DNA from: JABDGM01 sp046349975
GTDB lineage: Bacteria; Planctomycetota; Planctomycetia; Pirellulales; Lacipirellulaceae
Length of the DNA stretch: 64,000 nt
Reading direction: 5' to 3'
Assembly: GCA_046349975.1 (NCBI GenBank)
Contig: JAXMBH010000009.1
Location: forward strand, 124,001 to 188,000
In this document: positions 8,852 through 17,574 of the stretch, piece by piece
Position numbering within the stretch: position 1 is the stretch's first letter
Layout: every line of letters starts with the position of its first letter
Notes under the pieces: generated by a model
What the model saw: the letters and a program-made list of their open reading frames with translations, nothing else
Told to the model about the DNA's origin: nothing
Databases searched by the model: none
Translations under genes and position numbers: made by a program

Positions 8852-9368
8852 CGCCTGAATCTCCGCGAATTGAACCGAATTGTGTAGGGGGTACGCTGCG
8901 AGCTGACGGAAATACCGACCCACCATGGTGCGGTGGCGCTAGACTTGTTTCTGAACAGACCGCAAACGAATCGACTGCTGTTAGCTGGGAAGAGAAACGC
9001 CGGCCGGCTGTTGATGCGACGTCGCGATTGCAGACCAACTGGTCGAACGCGGAAGTCGCGGGCCCAGGTGATATCAACGCACGCAACCCGTATTTGGGAC
9101 GCGTCTCGCGAACATCCCGAGTGGGACGGCCGCACATAAATCATGGGAGTCGTGCGCTTTTTATCATTCAACAGCGGTGGAGCGTTGGCTAAATTAACAT
9201 GAGGGTTGACAGATAGCAACCGGATTCGAGGGCAGGCGGTTGCGGACGGGATGATGAGACTGAGGCGCGGAGCGGCCTGTGCTCAGTCGGCTAGGGGTTA
9301 GATAGTCAAGGGAGACGCCGCTGAGCGGCCGGGTGTTGCGTTCGGTTATTCGGTTCATGAGGGCGTGT
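8852..9368. other. Intergenic region between divergent MFS and oxidoreductase genes
   Basis: About 515 bp that should hold two divergent promoters. Short frames are present, but none has a recognisable product or ribosome-binding site. No strong palindrome was seen. Confidence 0.4.
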
Positions 9369-10496
9369 ATGGGAAAGACGATATCGCCGCCGGTTAAAGT
9401 TGCGATGGTTGGGTTGGGTTTCGGGGCGGAATTCATTCCGATCTATCAGCGGCATCCCCAGGCAGAGGTCGTGGCGGTGTGCCGGCGGAATGAGGGCGAG
9501 CTCAACAAGGTGGCCGACGCCTTCAAAATTGCGAAGCGGTACACAGAGTACGCCCAGGTGCTCGCGGACCCGGGGATTGATTTCGTCCACATTAACAGCC
9601 CGATTCCCGACCATGCCTGGATGAGCATGGAGGCGCTTAAGGCCGGCAAGCACGTGATGTGCACGGTGCCGATGGCGACCAACGTGGCCGACTGCGAAAA
9701 GATTTGTCAGCTGGTGGCCGACACAGGTCTCAAGTACATGATGGCGGAAACCGTGGTGTATAGCCGCGAGTTTTTGTTCATCAAGCAGATGTATGAGCGG
9801 GGCGAGTTTGGGAAGATTCAGTATCTGCAGGCGTCTCATCCGCAAGATATGGACGGCTGGCCCGAGTATTGGGAGCGGATGATCCCGATGCACTACGCGA
9901 CGCACGTGGTGAGCCCGGTGTTGGGATTAATGAACGGGCTGGCCGAGTATGTGTCGTGCTTTGGCTCGGGCACGGTGCGGGAAGACATTCAGAGGAAGTC
10001 GGGCAACCAATTTGCGGTGGAGTCATGCCACATCAAGATTGCCGACAGCGACGTGGCGGCGCACATTTGGCGGTTTCTGTACGATACGGCGCGGCAATAT
10101 CGCGAGAGTTTCGATGTGTACGGCTCGAAGAAGTCGTTCGAGTGGACACTCGTCGAAGGCGAATCGCATATTCTGCACACGGCGAAGCGGCCGGAACCTG
10201 AAATCGCCGAGCGAGTGGAAGTGCCGGATTTTGCGCACTTGTTGCCGAAGGAAATTCAGCAGTTCACGCGGTCGATCGTCGATGCCGAGCATTTATCGTT
10301 CGTGCAGGGCGGCGGACATGGCGGGTCGCATCCGCACCTGGTCAACGAGTTCGTGAGCGCGCTCGTGGATGATCGCGACCCGTGGCCGAATGCGCCGACG
10401 AGCGCGAATTGGACATGCGTGGGCATCTTGGCTCACGAATCGGCGGTGGGGGGCGGGGAAATCAAGCGGCTGCCGGCGTTTACGTTGAAGCGGTAA
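9369..10496 (+). CDS. Gfo/Idh/MocA family oxidoreductase
   Basis: This 375-residue NAD(P)-dependent oxidoreductase probably oxidises a sugar, inositol or glycoside. The N-terminal Rossmann fold begins VKVAMVGLGFGAEFIPIYQR (a GxGxxx loop), and the conserved family region is KHVMCTVPMATNVADCEKI, where a Pro follows the usual E/K position (the classic EKP is replaced by TVP). The C-terminal alpha/beta domain includes HPQDMDGWPEYWERMIPMHYATH, where the His-rich stretch is the usual substrate/metal site. The ATG at 9369 has GAGG upstream. Planctomycetes carry many paralogues. Its neighbours are an MFS transporter and a DUF1080-containing protein, consistent with a 3-keto-glycoside or related oxidative route, which is an inference. 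Confidence 0.85.
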   Translation: MGKTISPPVKVAMVGLGFGAEFIPIYQRHPQAEVVAVCRRNEGELNKVADAFKIAKRYTEYAQVLADPGIDFVHINSPIPDHAWMSMEALKAGKHVMCTVPMATNVADCEKICQLVADTGLKYMMAETVVYSREFLFIKQMYERGEFGKIQYLQASHPQDMDGWPEYWERMIPMHYATHVVSPVLGLMNGLAEYVSCFGSGTVREDIQRKSGNQFAVESCHIKIADSDVAAHIWRFLYDTARQYRESFDVYGSKKSFEWTLVEGESHILHTAKRPEPEIAERVEVPDFAHLLPKEIQQFTRSIVDAEHLSFVQGGGHGGSHPHLVNEFVSALVDDRDPWPNAPTSANWTCVGILAHESAVGGGEIKRLPAFTLKR

Positions 10497-10527
10497 CGCT
10501 TTGCATTCGGTTTGGGTTTTGTTTTTA

Positions 10528-10707
10528 GTCTCACGCAAACGCGCTACAGCGCGAAAGAAAACCGATTTAACCACAAAGACACGAAGAACACGAAGAAAAA
10601 CGCGGAAGCGATTAGCCATAGTTGGTTTATTCCTCTTTGTGGTCTTCGTGCCCTTTGTGGTTAACCTACGTCGACTTTCTTAGCGACTTGGCGGCTTTGC
10701 GTGAGAC
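10528..10707. repeat. Long interrupted inverted repeat (CACGAAGA / TCTTCGTG family)
   Basis: The outer arms are GTCTCACGCAAAC (10528-10540) and CTTTGCGTGAGAC (10695-10707). The inner arms are TTAACCACAAAGACACGAAG (from about 10567) and its approximate complement ending GTGGTTAA (to about 10664). The inner left arm repeats ACACGAAGA. The element sits in the spacer before the PVC cytochrome gene and ends 22 bp before its start. Its layout resembles dispersed intergenic palindromic elements, not a simple terminator. Confidence 0.75.
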
Positions 10708-10729
10708 CTCTCCTGATTGGAGTATCTTG

Positions 10730-13700
10730 ATGAGCAGAAAGTTCTTGGTGGGTCGAGTTTCTCTGCTGCTTATGGTCGCGATGGCTTCCAGCGCGACAGC
10801 AGAAGAGAAAGGGAAGAATCTGCTGCATTCGTTCAAGCGGCTGCAGCTTTCGGACAAGTTCTATTGTGAAGGCGCGCACTTCGGCGACTTCAACCACGAC
10901 GGCAAGATGGACATCGTCTCCGGGCCGTGCTGGTATGCCGGGCCGGCGTTCACGGAGCGGCACGAGTATTACGCGCCGCAGGCATATGACATCGCCGTGT
11001 ACTCCGAGAATTTTCTCACGTTCACGCACGATGTGAACAAGGACGGTTGGGACGACATCATTGTGATCGGCTTCCCCGGCAAGGAAGCGTTGTGGTACGA
11101 GAATCCGCAAGGGAAGTCGGGGAATTGGCCGCGGCATGTGGCGATCGATGTTTGCGACAACGAATCGCCGACGGTCGTCGACATTACGGGCGACGGCGTG
11201 CCGGAACTCGTGTGCGATAGCGGCGGCAGGGCCGTGTACGCGGAGATTCCTAAGGACGATCCCACGAAGCCATGGACCGTGCACGCGATCACCGACAAGC
11301 GCGGTTATGAGCGGTTCACGCACGGCATGGGCGTGGGCGACGTGAACGGCGACGGCCAAATGGACTTGCTGCAAAAGGAAGGCTGGTTCGAGCAGCCGGC
11401 GGCAGGAGGAAAAGAGAGGCCGTGGAAGTTCCATGCGTTCAACTTCTCGGATCCGGGCGGGTCGCAGATGTTCGCGTTCGACGTGGACGGCGACGGCGAC
11501 AACGACGTCGTTTCGAGTAAGGCCGCGCATGCCTACGGACTCGCCTGGTTTGAGAACCAGGGTGCAGATGGCCAGGGCGGCGTGAAGTTCCAGGAACATA
11601 AGTTCATGGGCGAGAAGCCGGACGAGAACGAGTTTGGCGTCGCATTCTCGCAGTTGCACGCGGTGGCAATCGCCGACATGGATCACGACGGCGTGCCGGA
11701 CATCATCACCGGCAAGCGATTCTGGGCACATGCCGAGCATGACCCGGGCTCGCTTGACCCGGCGGTGTTGTACTGGTTCAAGACGGCGCGCGACGGCAAG
11801 GAGGTGCATTTCATTCCGTACTTGATCGACAAGAACTCGGGCGTCGGCACACAGGTGACTGTCGGCGATATCAACGGCGACAAGTGGGACGATGTGGTTG
11901 TCGGGAACAAGAAGGGCACGTTCGTGTTCACGCACGAAGTGGAGCCGGTGGAGCGCGCGAAGTGGGAAGCGGCGCAGCCCAAGGCTGTGAAGAAGGGGGA
12001 ACCGGCGGCAAGTGTGCCGCCGGCTGTTGACGCAAAGAAGGCCGCGAGCGCTGCGGTGAATAAGGAGGAGGGCTTTGCGGCGACGTCGGCGGATGGGCGC
12101 GTGCTGAATCTCGATTTCGAGAAGGGCGATCTTTCGGATTGGACCACTACGGGCGACGCGTTCGAAAACCAGCCGACCGAAGCTGACACGATGCACGCTC
12201 GACGTAAGGAGGCGTCGAGCGGACATCAGGGCCGGTTCTGGGTCGGCAGCGGCGAGGGCCGGCGCGGCGAGAGTGCGCAGGGGACGCTCACGTCGGCGCC
12301 GTTCAAGGTGACCCATCCTTACGCGACGTTCATGGTGGCTGGCGGCGCGGGCGGGGCGCTGCGGGCGGAATTGGTGCGGGTAGACAACCAGAAGGTCGTG
12401 TTCAGTGCAAGCGGACGCAATCAAGCAGAACTGCGCACAGTGGTGGCCGATTTGCACAAAGTGCTCGGCGAGGAGATCTTCATTCGCCTCATCGATACGG
12501 GCAGCGCGGGTTGGGCGTTTATCAGCTTCGACAATTTTCGCTTCTTCGACGCGCCCCCGCAGATGAAGGCGCCGGCCGGAGCGGGAGCCGATGATTTGTA
12601 TCCCTACGCCGGCCTGAGCGGCGAAGAGACGGCGAAGGTGATGAAGTTGCCCGAAGGATTTTCGGTGACGCTGGCCGCCGCGGAACCGGATGTGAAGCAG
12701 CCGATTGCCATGGCGCTCGATGATCGTGGTCGCCTGTGGGTGGCGGAAGCATATGAGTACCCAGTGCGAGCGCCCGAGGGACAAGGCCGCGACCGGATTC
12801 TGGTTTTTGAAGACACCGATGGCGATGGCAAGTTCGATCGTCGCCGGGTGTTTGCCGAGAAGCTGAATCTGGTAAGCGGACTGGAGGTCGGTTTTGGCGG
12901 CGTATTCGTCGGAGCGGCGCCATATTTATTGTTCATTCCCGATAAGAATGGCGATGACGTTCCAGACGGCAAGCCAGAGGTGTTGCTCGATGGTTGGGCA
13001 TATCACGACACGCATGAAACGCTCAATGCGTTTATTTGGGGCCCGGATGGTTGGCTCTATGGTTGCCATGGCGTATTTACGCATTCGCTAGTGGGCAAGC
13101 CGGGTGCGCCGGAGTCGGAACGTACGCCGCTCAATGCCGCGATTTGGCGGTATCAGCCGGTGACCAAGAAGTTCGAAGTGTTTGCCGAGGGGACGAGCAA
13201 TCCGTGGGGTGTCGACTTCGATGACCACGGCCAAGCGTTCTGCACGGCGTGCGTGATTCCGCATCTGTACCACATCATTCAAGGAGGGCGGTATCAGCGG
13301 CAGGCGGGCAACCACTTCGAGCGATACACGTATGCCGATATTCAGACAATCGCCGATCATCGGCACTACCTTGGCGACAATCCGCACGGCGGCAACGGGC
13401 GGTCGGACGATGCGGGCGGCGGACACGCTCATGCCGGTGCGATGATCTATTTGGGCGGCGCGTGGCCGGACCAATATCGCCACAGTATTTTCATGAACAA
13501 CATTCATGGGCAGCGAATCAATCAAGATCTACTCGAGCAGCAGGGGTCGGGGTTCGTCGGCCATCACGGGCAGGATTTTTTGCTGACCGGTGATCTGGCG
13601 TCGCAGATGCTCAACTTGCGGTATGGGCCGGATGGCGAGGTGTACATCATCGATTGGTACGACATGAATGCGTGCCATCACACGAACGCCGAGGGGCACG

Positions 13701-16030
13701 ACCGGACGAACGGGCGGATTTACACCGTCACATACGGCGAGCGAAAGCATAATGCGGTCGATTTGAAGAAGCTGAGCGATGCCGAGCTCGCGGATTTGGT
13801 GCTTGAGAAAAACGACTGGTACGTGCGGCATGCGCGGCGGCTATTGCAAGAGCGGGCGGCGGCGGGAAAGTTGGATCTGGCCGCGCGGAAGCGATTGGGA
13901 GAAATTGCGGCGAAGAATCCGAATGAAACGCGGCGGTTGCGAGCACTATGGGCGCTGCATGCCGCGGGTGGCGTGCCGGGGGACCTCATGCAACGGGCTC
14001 TGGCCGACAAGAACGAGTATGTGCGGGCCTGGGCAGTTCAGGTGTCGCTCGATTCACCGCAGCCCAACCTTGCAGAATTGCTGCCACAATTTGCGACGCT
14101 CGCGGAACAGGACCCGTCGCCCGTCGTGCGATTGTATGTGGCCTCGGCGATGCAACGGGTGCCGGAGAAGGAACGTTGGGAAGTGTTAGAAAAGCTCGTT
14201 GCCCATGCGGGTGATGCGAACGATCACAACCTGCCGTTTATGTACTGGTATGCCGCGGAGCCGTTGGCGGCGGTCGATGCGGACCGGGCGCTGTTGCTAG
14301 GCCTCGCGTGCGGCAAGACGATTCCACAGCTGCGTGAATTCATGCTGCGGCGCATTGGCAGCTTGGAAGAGAATCGCGGAGTGGCGGTCCTCCTCGATGG
14401 CTTGAGGAAATCCAAGAGCAGCGATGAGCAACTGACGATTTTGCGCAGCCTGCGATCCGCGCTGGTAGGCCGGCGGCAAGCGACAGCGCCCAAAGCTTGG
14501 GAGGACATCTACGCAGAACTCGCCAAGAGTGACAAAGCCGAATTGAAATCGGAAGCCGACGCGCTCGGAGTGGTTTTCGGCGACCGGGCGGCGATGGGTT
14601 CGCTGCGGGCGATCGCCGGTTCCGCAACGGCAGATGAGGCCGCGAGACGCGATGCGCTCAAGGCGCTGCTCGCAGTGAAAGATCCCAAGTTGGCTGCCAC
14701 GCTGCTGGAGCTGTTGGGCGATGCAAAACTGCGCGATGCGGCGATCGTCGGCCTGGCGGCGTATGACGCGCCCGAAACGCCGGCGAAGATTCTTGGTATG
14801 TATGAGCAAATGACGGCGAGCGAAAAGCGTGCGGCGCTAGCGACGCTCGCCGCACGCAGTTCGTACGCCACGGAATTGCTGCAGGCGGTCGCGGGAAAAC
14901 GCTTGCCGGCGAAGGATTTGTCGTCCGACGTCATTCGCCAACTGCACAATCTCAAAGACGAATCGATCAACAAGATGATCGTCGACGTGTGGGGCCAGGT
15001 GCGCAGCACGCCGGCCGATAAACTGGAAATGATTGCGAAGTTCCGCGATCTCATCAAGCAACATGCGGACGAGCCACAAGACCTGTCGCTGGGCCGCGCG
15101 GTCTTCGGCAAGACGTGCCAGCAATGCCACACGCTGTATGGCGTCGGAGCGAACATTGGGCCCGATTTGACTGGTTCGAACCGGGCAGATGCAGAGTACC
15201 TGCTCTCCAATGTGGTGGACCCGAGCGCCGTGATGGCGAAAGAGTATCAGCCATCGGTCATCACCACAACGGACGGCCGCGTGATTACCGGGATCGTGTC
15301 GAAAGAAGACGACAAGTCGGTGACCATCCGCAACGCGACGGAGACGATCGTCCTGCCGAAAAATGAGATCGGCGCCCGGGAGCTGAGCCAGACATCGATG
15401 ATGCCGGAAGATCAGCTTAAGCAGTTCTCGACGACTGAGACGTTGGCATTGTTCGCATACCTGCGTGGCAAGGAACAGGTTCCCATGTTGGCCACGACCG
15501 ACAATGCGGCCAGCTTCTTCAACGGCAAAGACCTCACGGGCTGGACTGGCGACAGCGGGTTGTGGTCGGTCGAAAACGGCGAGATTGTGGGCCGTTCGAA
15601 CGGGCTGTCGCACAACACGTTCTTGCTGAGCGATCTGTTGGGTCGTGACTTCAAACTTGCGTTCGATGTTAAGCTCGTTGATGACCGTGGCAATAGCGGC
15701 GTGCAGTTCCGCACCGAATCGATCGACGGCTGCAAAGAAGTGCGCGGGTATCAGGCCGACATTGGCCCTGGTTGGTGGGGGAAGCTCTACGAAGAGAATG
15801 GCCGCGGGCTTTTGGCGGCCGAAGGCAGCGAGAAGTTTCTCAAACGCGGCGATTGGAATCACTACGAGATGGAAGCCATCGGCACTCACGTTCGCACGTG
15901 GCTGAATGGGCAGCCGTGTGTGGATCTCGAAGATCCGGCCGGAAAACGGCAAGGCTTGTTCGCCCTGCAGTTGCACGCCGGCGAGCCGACGGAAGTGCGG
16001 TTTAGGAATTTGGAGCTGGAGGTGAAGTAG
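10730..16030 (+). CDS. Secreted multidomain PVC-type cytochrome with FG-GAP propeller, HEAT repeats and C-terminal DUF1080
   Basis: This 1766-residue exported protein has a signal peptide (MSRKFLVGRVSLLLMVAMAS, cleaved near ATAEE). Residues about 30-430 are FG-GAP/VCBS-type repeats with Asp-rich calcium loops (DFNHDGKMDIV, DVNGDGQMDLL, DVDGDGDNDVV). Residues about 460-610 look like a galactose-binding/jelly-roll domain. Residues about 620-1020 form the planctomycete propeller ('membrane-bound dehydrogenase', TIGR02604-like). HEAT-like helices follow (1020-1420). The haem domain is CQQCH with C1463, C1466 and H1467 and the TIGR02603-like tail (GPDLTGSNR, DGRVITGIV). Residues about 1593-1766 are DUF1080/3-keto-disaccharide hydrolase (FFNGKDLTGWTG). 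It probably couples periplasmic sugar oxidation or cleavage to electron transfer. ATG 10730 has GGAG upstream. Confidence 0.9.
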   Translation: MSRKFLVGRVSLLLMVAMASSATAEEKGKNLLHSFKRLQLSDKFYCEGAHFGDFNHDGKMDIVSGPCWYAGPAFTERHEYYAPQAYDIAVYSENFLTFTHDVNKDGWDDIIVIGFPGKEALWYENPQGKSGNWPRHVAIDVCDNESPTVVDITGDGVPELVCDSGGRAVYAEIPKDDPTKPWTVHAITDKRGYERFTHGMGVGDVNGDGQMDLLQKEGWFEQPAAGGKERPWKFHAFNFSDPGGSQMFAFDVDGDGDNDVVSSKAAHAYGLAWFENQGADGQGGVKFQEHKFMGEKPDENEFGVAFSQLHAVAIADMDHDGVPDIITGKRFWAHAEHDPGSLDPAVLYWFKTARDGKEVHFIPYLIDKNSGVGTQVTVGDINGDKWDDVVVGNKKGTFVFTHEVEPVERAKWEAAQPKAVKKGEPAASVPPAVDAKKAASAAVNKEEGFAATSADGRVLNLDFEKGDLSDWTTTGDAFENQPTEADTMHARRKEASSGHQGRFWVGSGEGRRGESAQGTLTSAPFKVTHPYATFMVAGGAGGALRAELVRVDNQKVVFSASGRNQAELRTVVADLHKVLGEEIFIRLIDTGSAGWAFISFDNFRFFDAPPQMKAPAGAGADDLYPYAGLSGEETAKVMKLPEGFSVTLAAAEPDVKQPIAMALDDRGRLWVAEAYEYPVRAPEGQGRDRILVFEDTDGDGKFDRRRVFAEKLNLVSGLEVGFGGVFVGAAPYLLFIPDKNGDDVPDGKPEVLLDGWAYHDTHETLNAFIWGPDGWLYGCHGVFTHSLVGKPGAPESERTPLNAAIWRYQPVTKKFEVFAEGTSNPWGVDFDDHGQAFCTACVIPHLYHIIQGGRYQRQAGNHFERYTYADIQTIADHRHYLGDNPHGGNGRSDDAGGGHAHAGAMIYLGGAWPDQYRHSIFMNNIHGQRINQDLLEQQGSGFVGHHGQDFLLTGDLASQMLNLRYGPDGEVYIIDWYDMNACHHTNAEGHDRTNGRIYTVTYGERKHNAVDLKKLSDAELADLVLEKNDWYVRHARRLLQERAAAGKLDLAARKRLGEIAAKNPNETRRLRALWALHAAGGVPGDLMQRALADKNEYVRAWAVQVSLDSPQPNLAELLPQFATLAEQDPSPVVRLYVASAMQRVPEKERWEVLEKLVAHAGDANDHNLPFMYWYAAEPLAAVDADRALLLGLACGKTIPQLREFMLRRIGSLEENRGVAVLLDGLRKSKSSDEQLTILRSLRSALVGRRQATAPKAWEDIYAELAKSDKAELKSEADALGVVFGDRAAMGSLRAIAGSATADEAARRDALKALLAVKDPKLAATLLELLGDAKLRDAAIVGLAAYDAPETPAKILGMYEQMTASEKRAALATLAARSSYATELLQAVAGKRLPAKDLSSDVIRQLHNLKDESINKMIVDVWGQVRSTPADKLEMIAKFRDLIKQHADEPQDLSLGRAVFGKTCQQCHTLYGVGANIGPDLTGSNRADAEYLLSNVVDPSAVMAKEYQPSVITTTDGRVITGIVSKEDDKSVTIRNATETIVLPKNEIGARELSQTSMMPEDQLKQFSTTETLALFAYLRGKEQVPMLATTDNAASFFNGKDLTGWTGDSGLWSVENGEIVGRSNGLSHNTFLLSDLLGRDFKLAFDVKLVDDRGNSGVQFRTESIDGCKEVRGYQADIGPGWWGKLYEENGRGLLAAEGSEKFLKRGDWNHYEMEAIGTHVRTWLNGQPCVDLEDPAGKRQGLFALQLHAGEPTEVRFRNLELEVK

Positions 16031-16041
16031 CAAGGTGGTCG

Positions 16042-16362
16042 CTACTGTCCGACGTGCGTTATTCGATTTGGCGTCAGCTTTTGAAGCAGTTCGAGTAACT
16101 CTGGCAAGAGCGGTCTAATGTCTTGTAGCTTGTTTGTGGGCGCATGCAGAACAACGACCGCGATCGGTAAGTCGACCAGATTGTTCTCATATTCAAGATT
16201 TGCATCTTTGGTCAACAACGCATCAAATTCTGCCGCACCGACGGCTTAGGAGTTCGCCGTTTTCGATTCCTGCCATCCGGCATACGCGACGGTCACACAG
16301 TCGTGACCGGTGATTTCGTGGCGGAGCGGGTGAGGAAGGTTCTCGTCGAGCAGCAACTTCAT
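16042..16362 (-). pseudogene. DUF5615 PIN-like toxin with in-frame stop
   Basis: The start overlaps the DUF433 stop by 4 bp. The product begins MKLLLDENLPHPLRHEITGH and continues DCVTVAYAGWQESK, the usual DUF5615 (PIN-like, Mut7-C-type) N-terminus with its acidic LLDENLP motif. A TAA occurs after 38 codons, yet the same frame resumes with AAEFDALLTKDANLEYENNL and continues to a stop at 16042-16044. Between them, the neighbouring frame reads NGELLS, exactly what the family has here. One A lost from the AAAA run and one A gained in CTAAGCC would together restore ESKNGELLAVGAAEFD. The gene therefore looks inactivated by two nearby single-base changes that compensate in frame but leave a stop codon. 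Confidence 0.75.
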
Positions 16363-16574
16363 ACGGTCGCGTCTCGCTCCAACGTCACGGCCTTCGCCTC
16401 ATCCAAAAGAGCTTCCGCTTGCTCTCGCTTCACCGTCGGAAATTGCTCAAGAAAGTACTCGATCGTATAACCAGCCCGAAGGTGATCGAAGAAGGATTCC
16501 ACCGGAACTCGCGTACCAGCAAAAACTGGTGTTCCGCCAAGGATCTTCGGATTGCGAACGATGACGGTATTCAT
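16359..16574 (-). CDS. DUF433 family antitoxin-like protein
   Basis: This complete 71-residue protein contains the hallmark DUF433 sequence RNPKILGGTPVFAGTRVPVE followed by FFDHLRAGYTIEYFLEQFPTV. DUF433 is a small winged-helix-like domain frequently encoded immediately upstream of DUF5615 PIN-like toxins. Here the ATGA overlap with that gene shows translational coupling. The frame is intact although the partner toxin is broken. It probably binds the toxin and the operon promoter. Confidence 0.85.
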   Translation of the reverse strand: MNTVIVRNPKILGGTPVFAGTRVPVESFFDHLRAGYTIEYFLEQFPTVKREQAEALLDEAKAVTLERDATV

Positions 16575-16656
16575 ACTGAATTTATAGCGTTCGGCTCGGT
16601 GTGAGACAGCGGCACGGGACTCCCTTGCGCTCGTTCCTGAAAATGCCTGCAGAAAA

Positions 16657-16686
16657 CGACGGACGGACAGATACGTCCGACCTACG
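16657..16686. repeat. GTAGGACGGAC-type palindrome, copy 1
   Basis: An imperfect palindrome: CGACGGACGGACAGATACGT followed by CCGACCTACG. It belongs with the copies near 44408, 44500, 61910 and 61990. It lies in the spacer between the DUF433 gene and the nagB stop. Confidence 0.55.
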
Positions 16687-16695
16687 GGGTGTGCG

Positions 16696-17436
16696 TCAAG
16701 GCCTCAACTGCAATGCCGCCGGCGGATCGAGGAACAGCGTGCATTGGCGATGCTGTTGCAAAATCGACGCCGGGACTTGTGGCGAAACGGCTCCTTCGAT
16801 GGCGCCTTTCACCGCCTGGGCTTTCCGCTCATCGGGCACGGTGCAGATGATCGCCGCGCTGTTCATGATCTGCCGCACGCTCATCGAGATCGCTTGCTTG
16901 GGCACATCGTCAAGCGTGGGGAACCAGCCTTCGCCAAGTTGCTGGCGGCGGCAAGCGTCGTCGAGTTGGACAACGAGGTAAGGTTCTTCGGTTGCGAAGT
17001 CGGCCGGCGGGTCATTGAAGGCCAAGTGGCCGTTTTCGCCGATGCCGACGAACGCGACGTCGACCGGATGTTGCCGCAGAATATCACCGACCCGCTGGCA
17101 CTCGGCTTGAGGATTCTCCTCGGCATTCAAGTAATGAAAGGCTCGTAGAGGCAGCGGCAATTGGCTGACGAACCTTTCCCAAAGGTAGCCGCGGAAAGAA
17201 GCAGGGTGATCAATCGGGAGACCTACGTACTCATCGAGGTGGAAGCCAGTGACGCGATTCCAGTTGATGTGGGGTTCTTTCACGAGTTCGGCGAGCATTT
17301 CGAACTGCGAGGCGCCAGTGGCCACAATGATGTTCGCAACGCCGCGGGTTTTGAGGGCATGGCGAATGTGCTCAGCGCCAGCCGCGGCGGCTGCCTTTCC
17401 CATGGCAGCTTTGTCGGGCATAATTTTTATTTCCAC
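16696..17436 (-). CDS. nagB: Glucosamine-6-phosphate deaminase
   Basis: This 246-residue cytosolic enzyme converts glucosamine-6-phosphate to fructose-6-phosphate and ammonia. Visible motifs are the N-terminal IKIMPDKAAMGKAAAAAGAE, the phosphate-site region VATGASQFEMLAEL, the active-site FHLDEYVGL, and the proton-transfer motif GIGENGHLAFNDP. I chose a GTG start at 17436 because GGAGG lies about 8 bases upstream and the family begins at this point. The longer frame to 17868 is a shadow of the divergent nagA. It pairs with the divergent nagA in amino-sugar catabolism. Sequence past the SVRQIMNSAAIICTVPDERK helix is also typical. Confidence 0.92.
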   Translation of the reverse strand: MEIKIMPDKAAMGKAAAAAGAEHIRHALKTRGVANIIVATGASQFEMLAELVKEPHINWNRVTGFHLDEYVGLPIDHPASFRGYLWERFVSQLPLPLRAFHYLNAEENPQAECQRVGDILRQHPVDVAFVGIGENGHLAFNDPPADFATEEPYLVVQLDDACRRQQLGEGWFPTLDDVPKQAISMSVRQIMNSAAIICTVPDERKAQAVKGAIEGAVSPQVPASILQQHRQCTLFLDPPAALQLRP

Positions 17437-17574
17437 TGCGATGACCTCCGAATGGACGGCTGGGTAGGTTAGGCGGCACGCGCTGCGCCTCGCGGTCAAA
17501 CGGGAAACGCGAGCGGCGAAACATTGGAACCGCGATTCGTGCGCGATTAGTTCATTCACGTCTGGCTTCGAATT

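Noticed and set aside
10661..12784. 707-residue open frame antisense to the PVC cytochrome gene
   Set aside because: Shadow of a verified domain-rich gene. Arg/His-rich translation, no motif.
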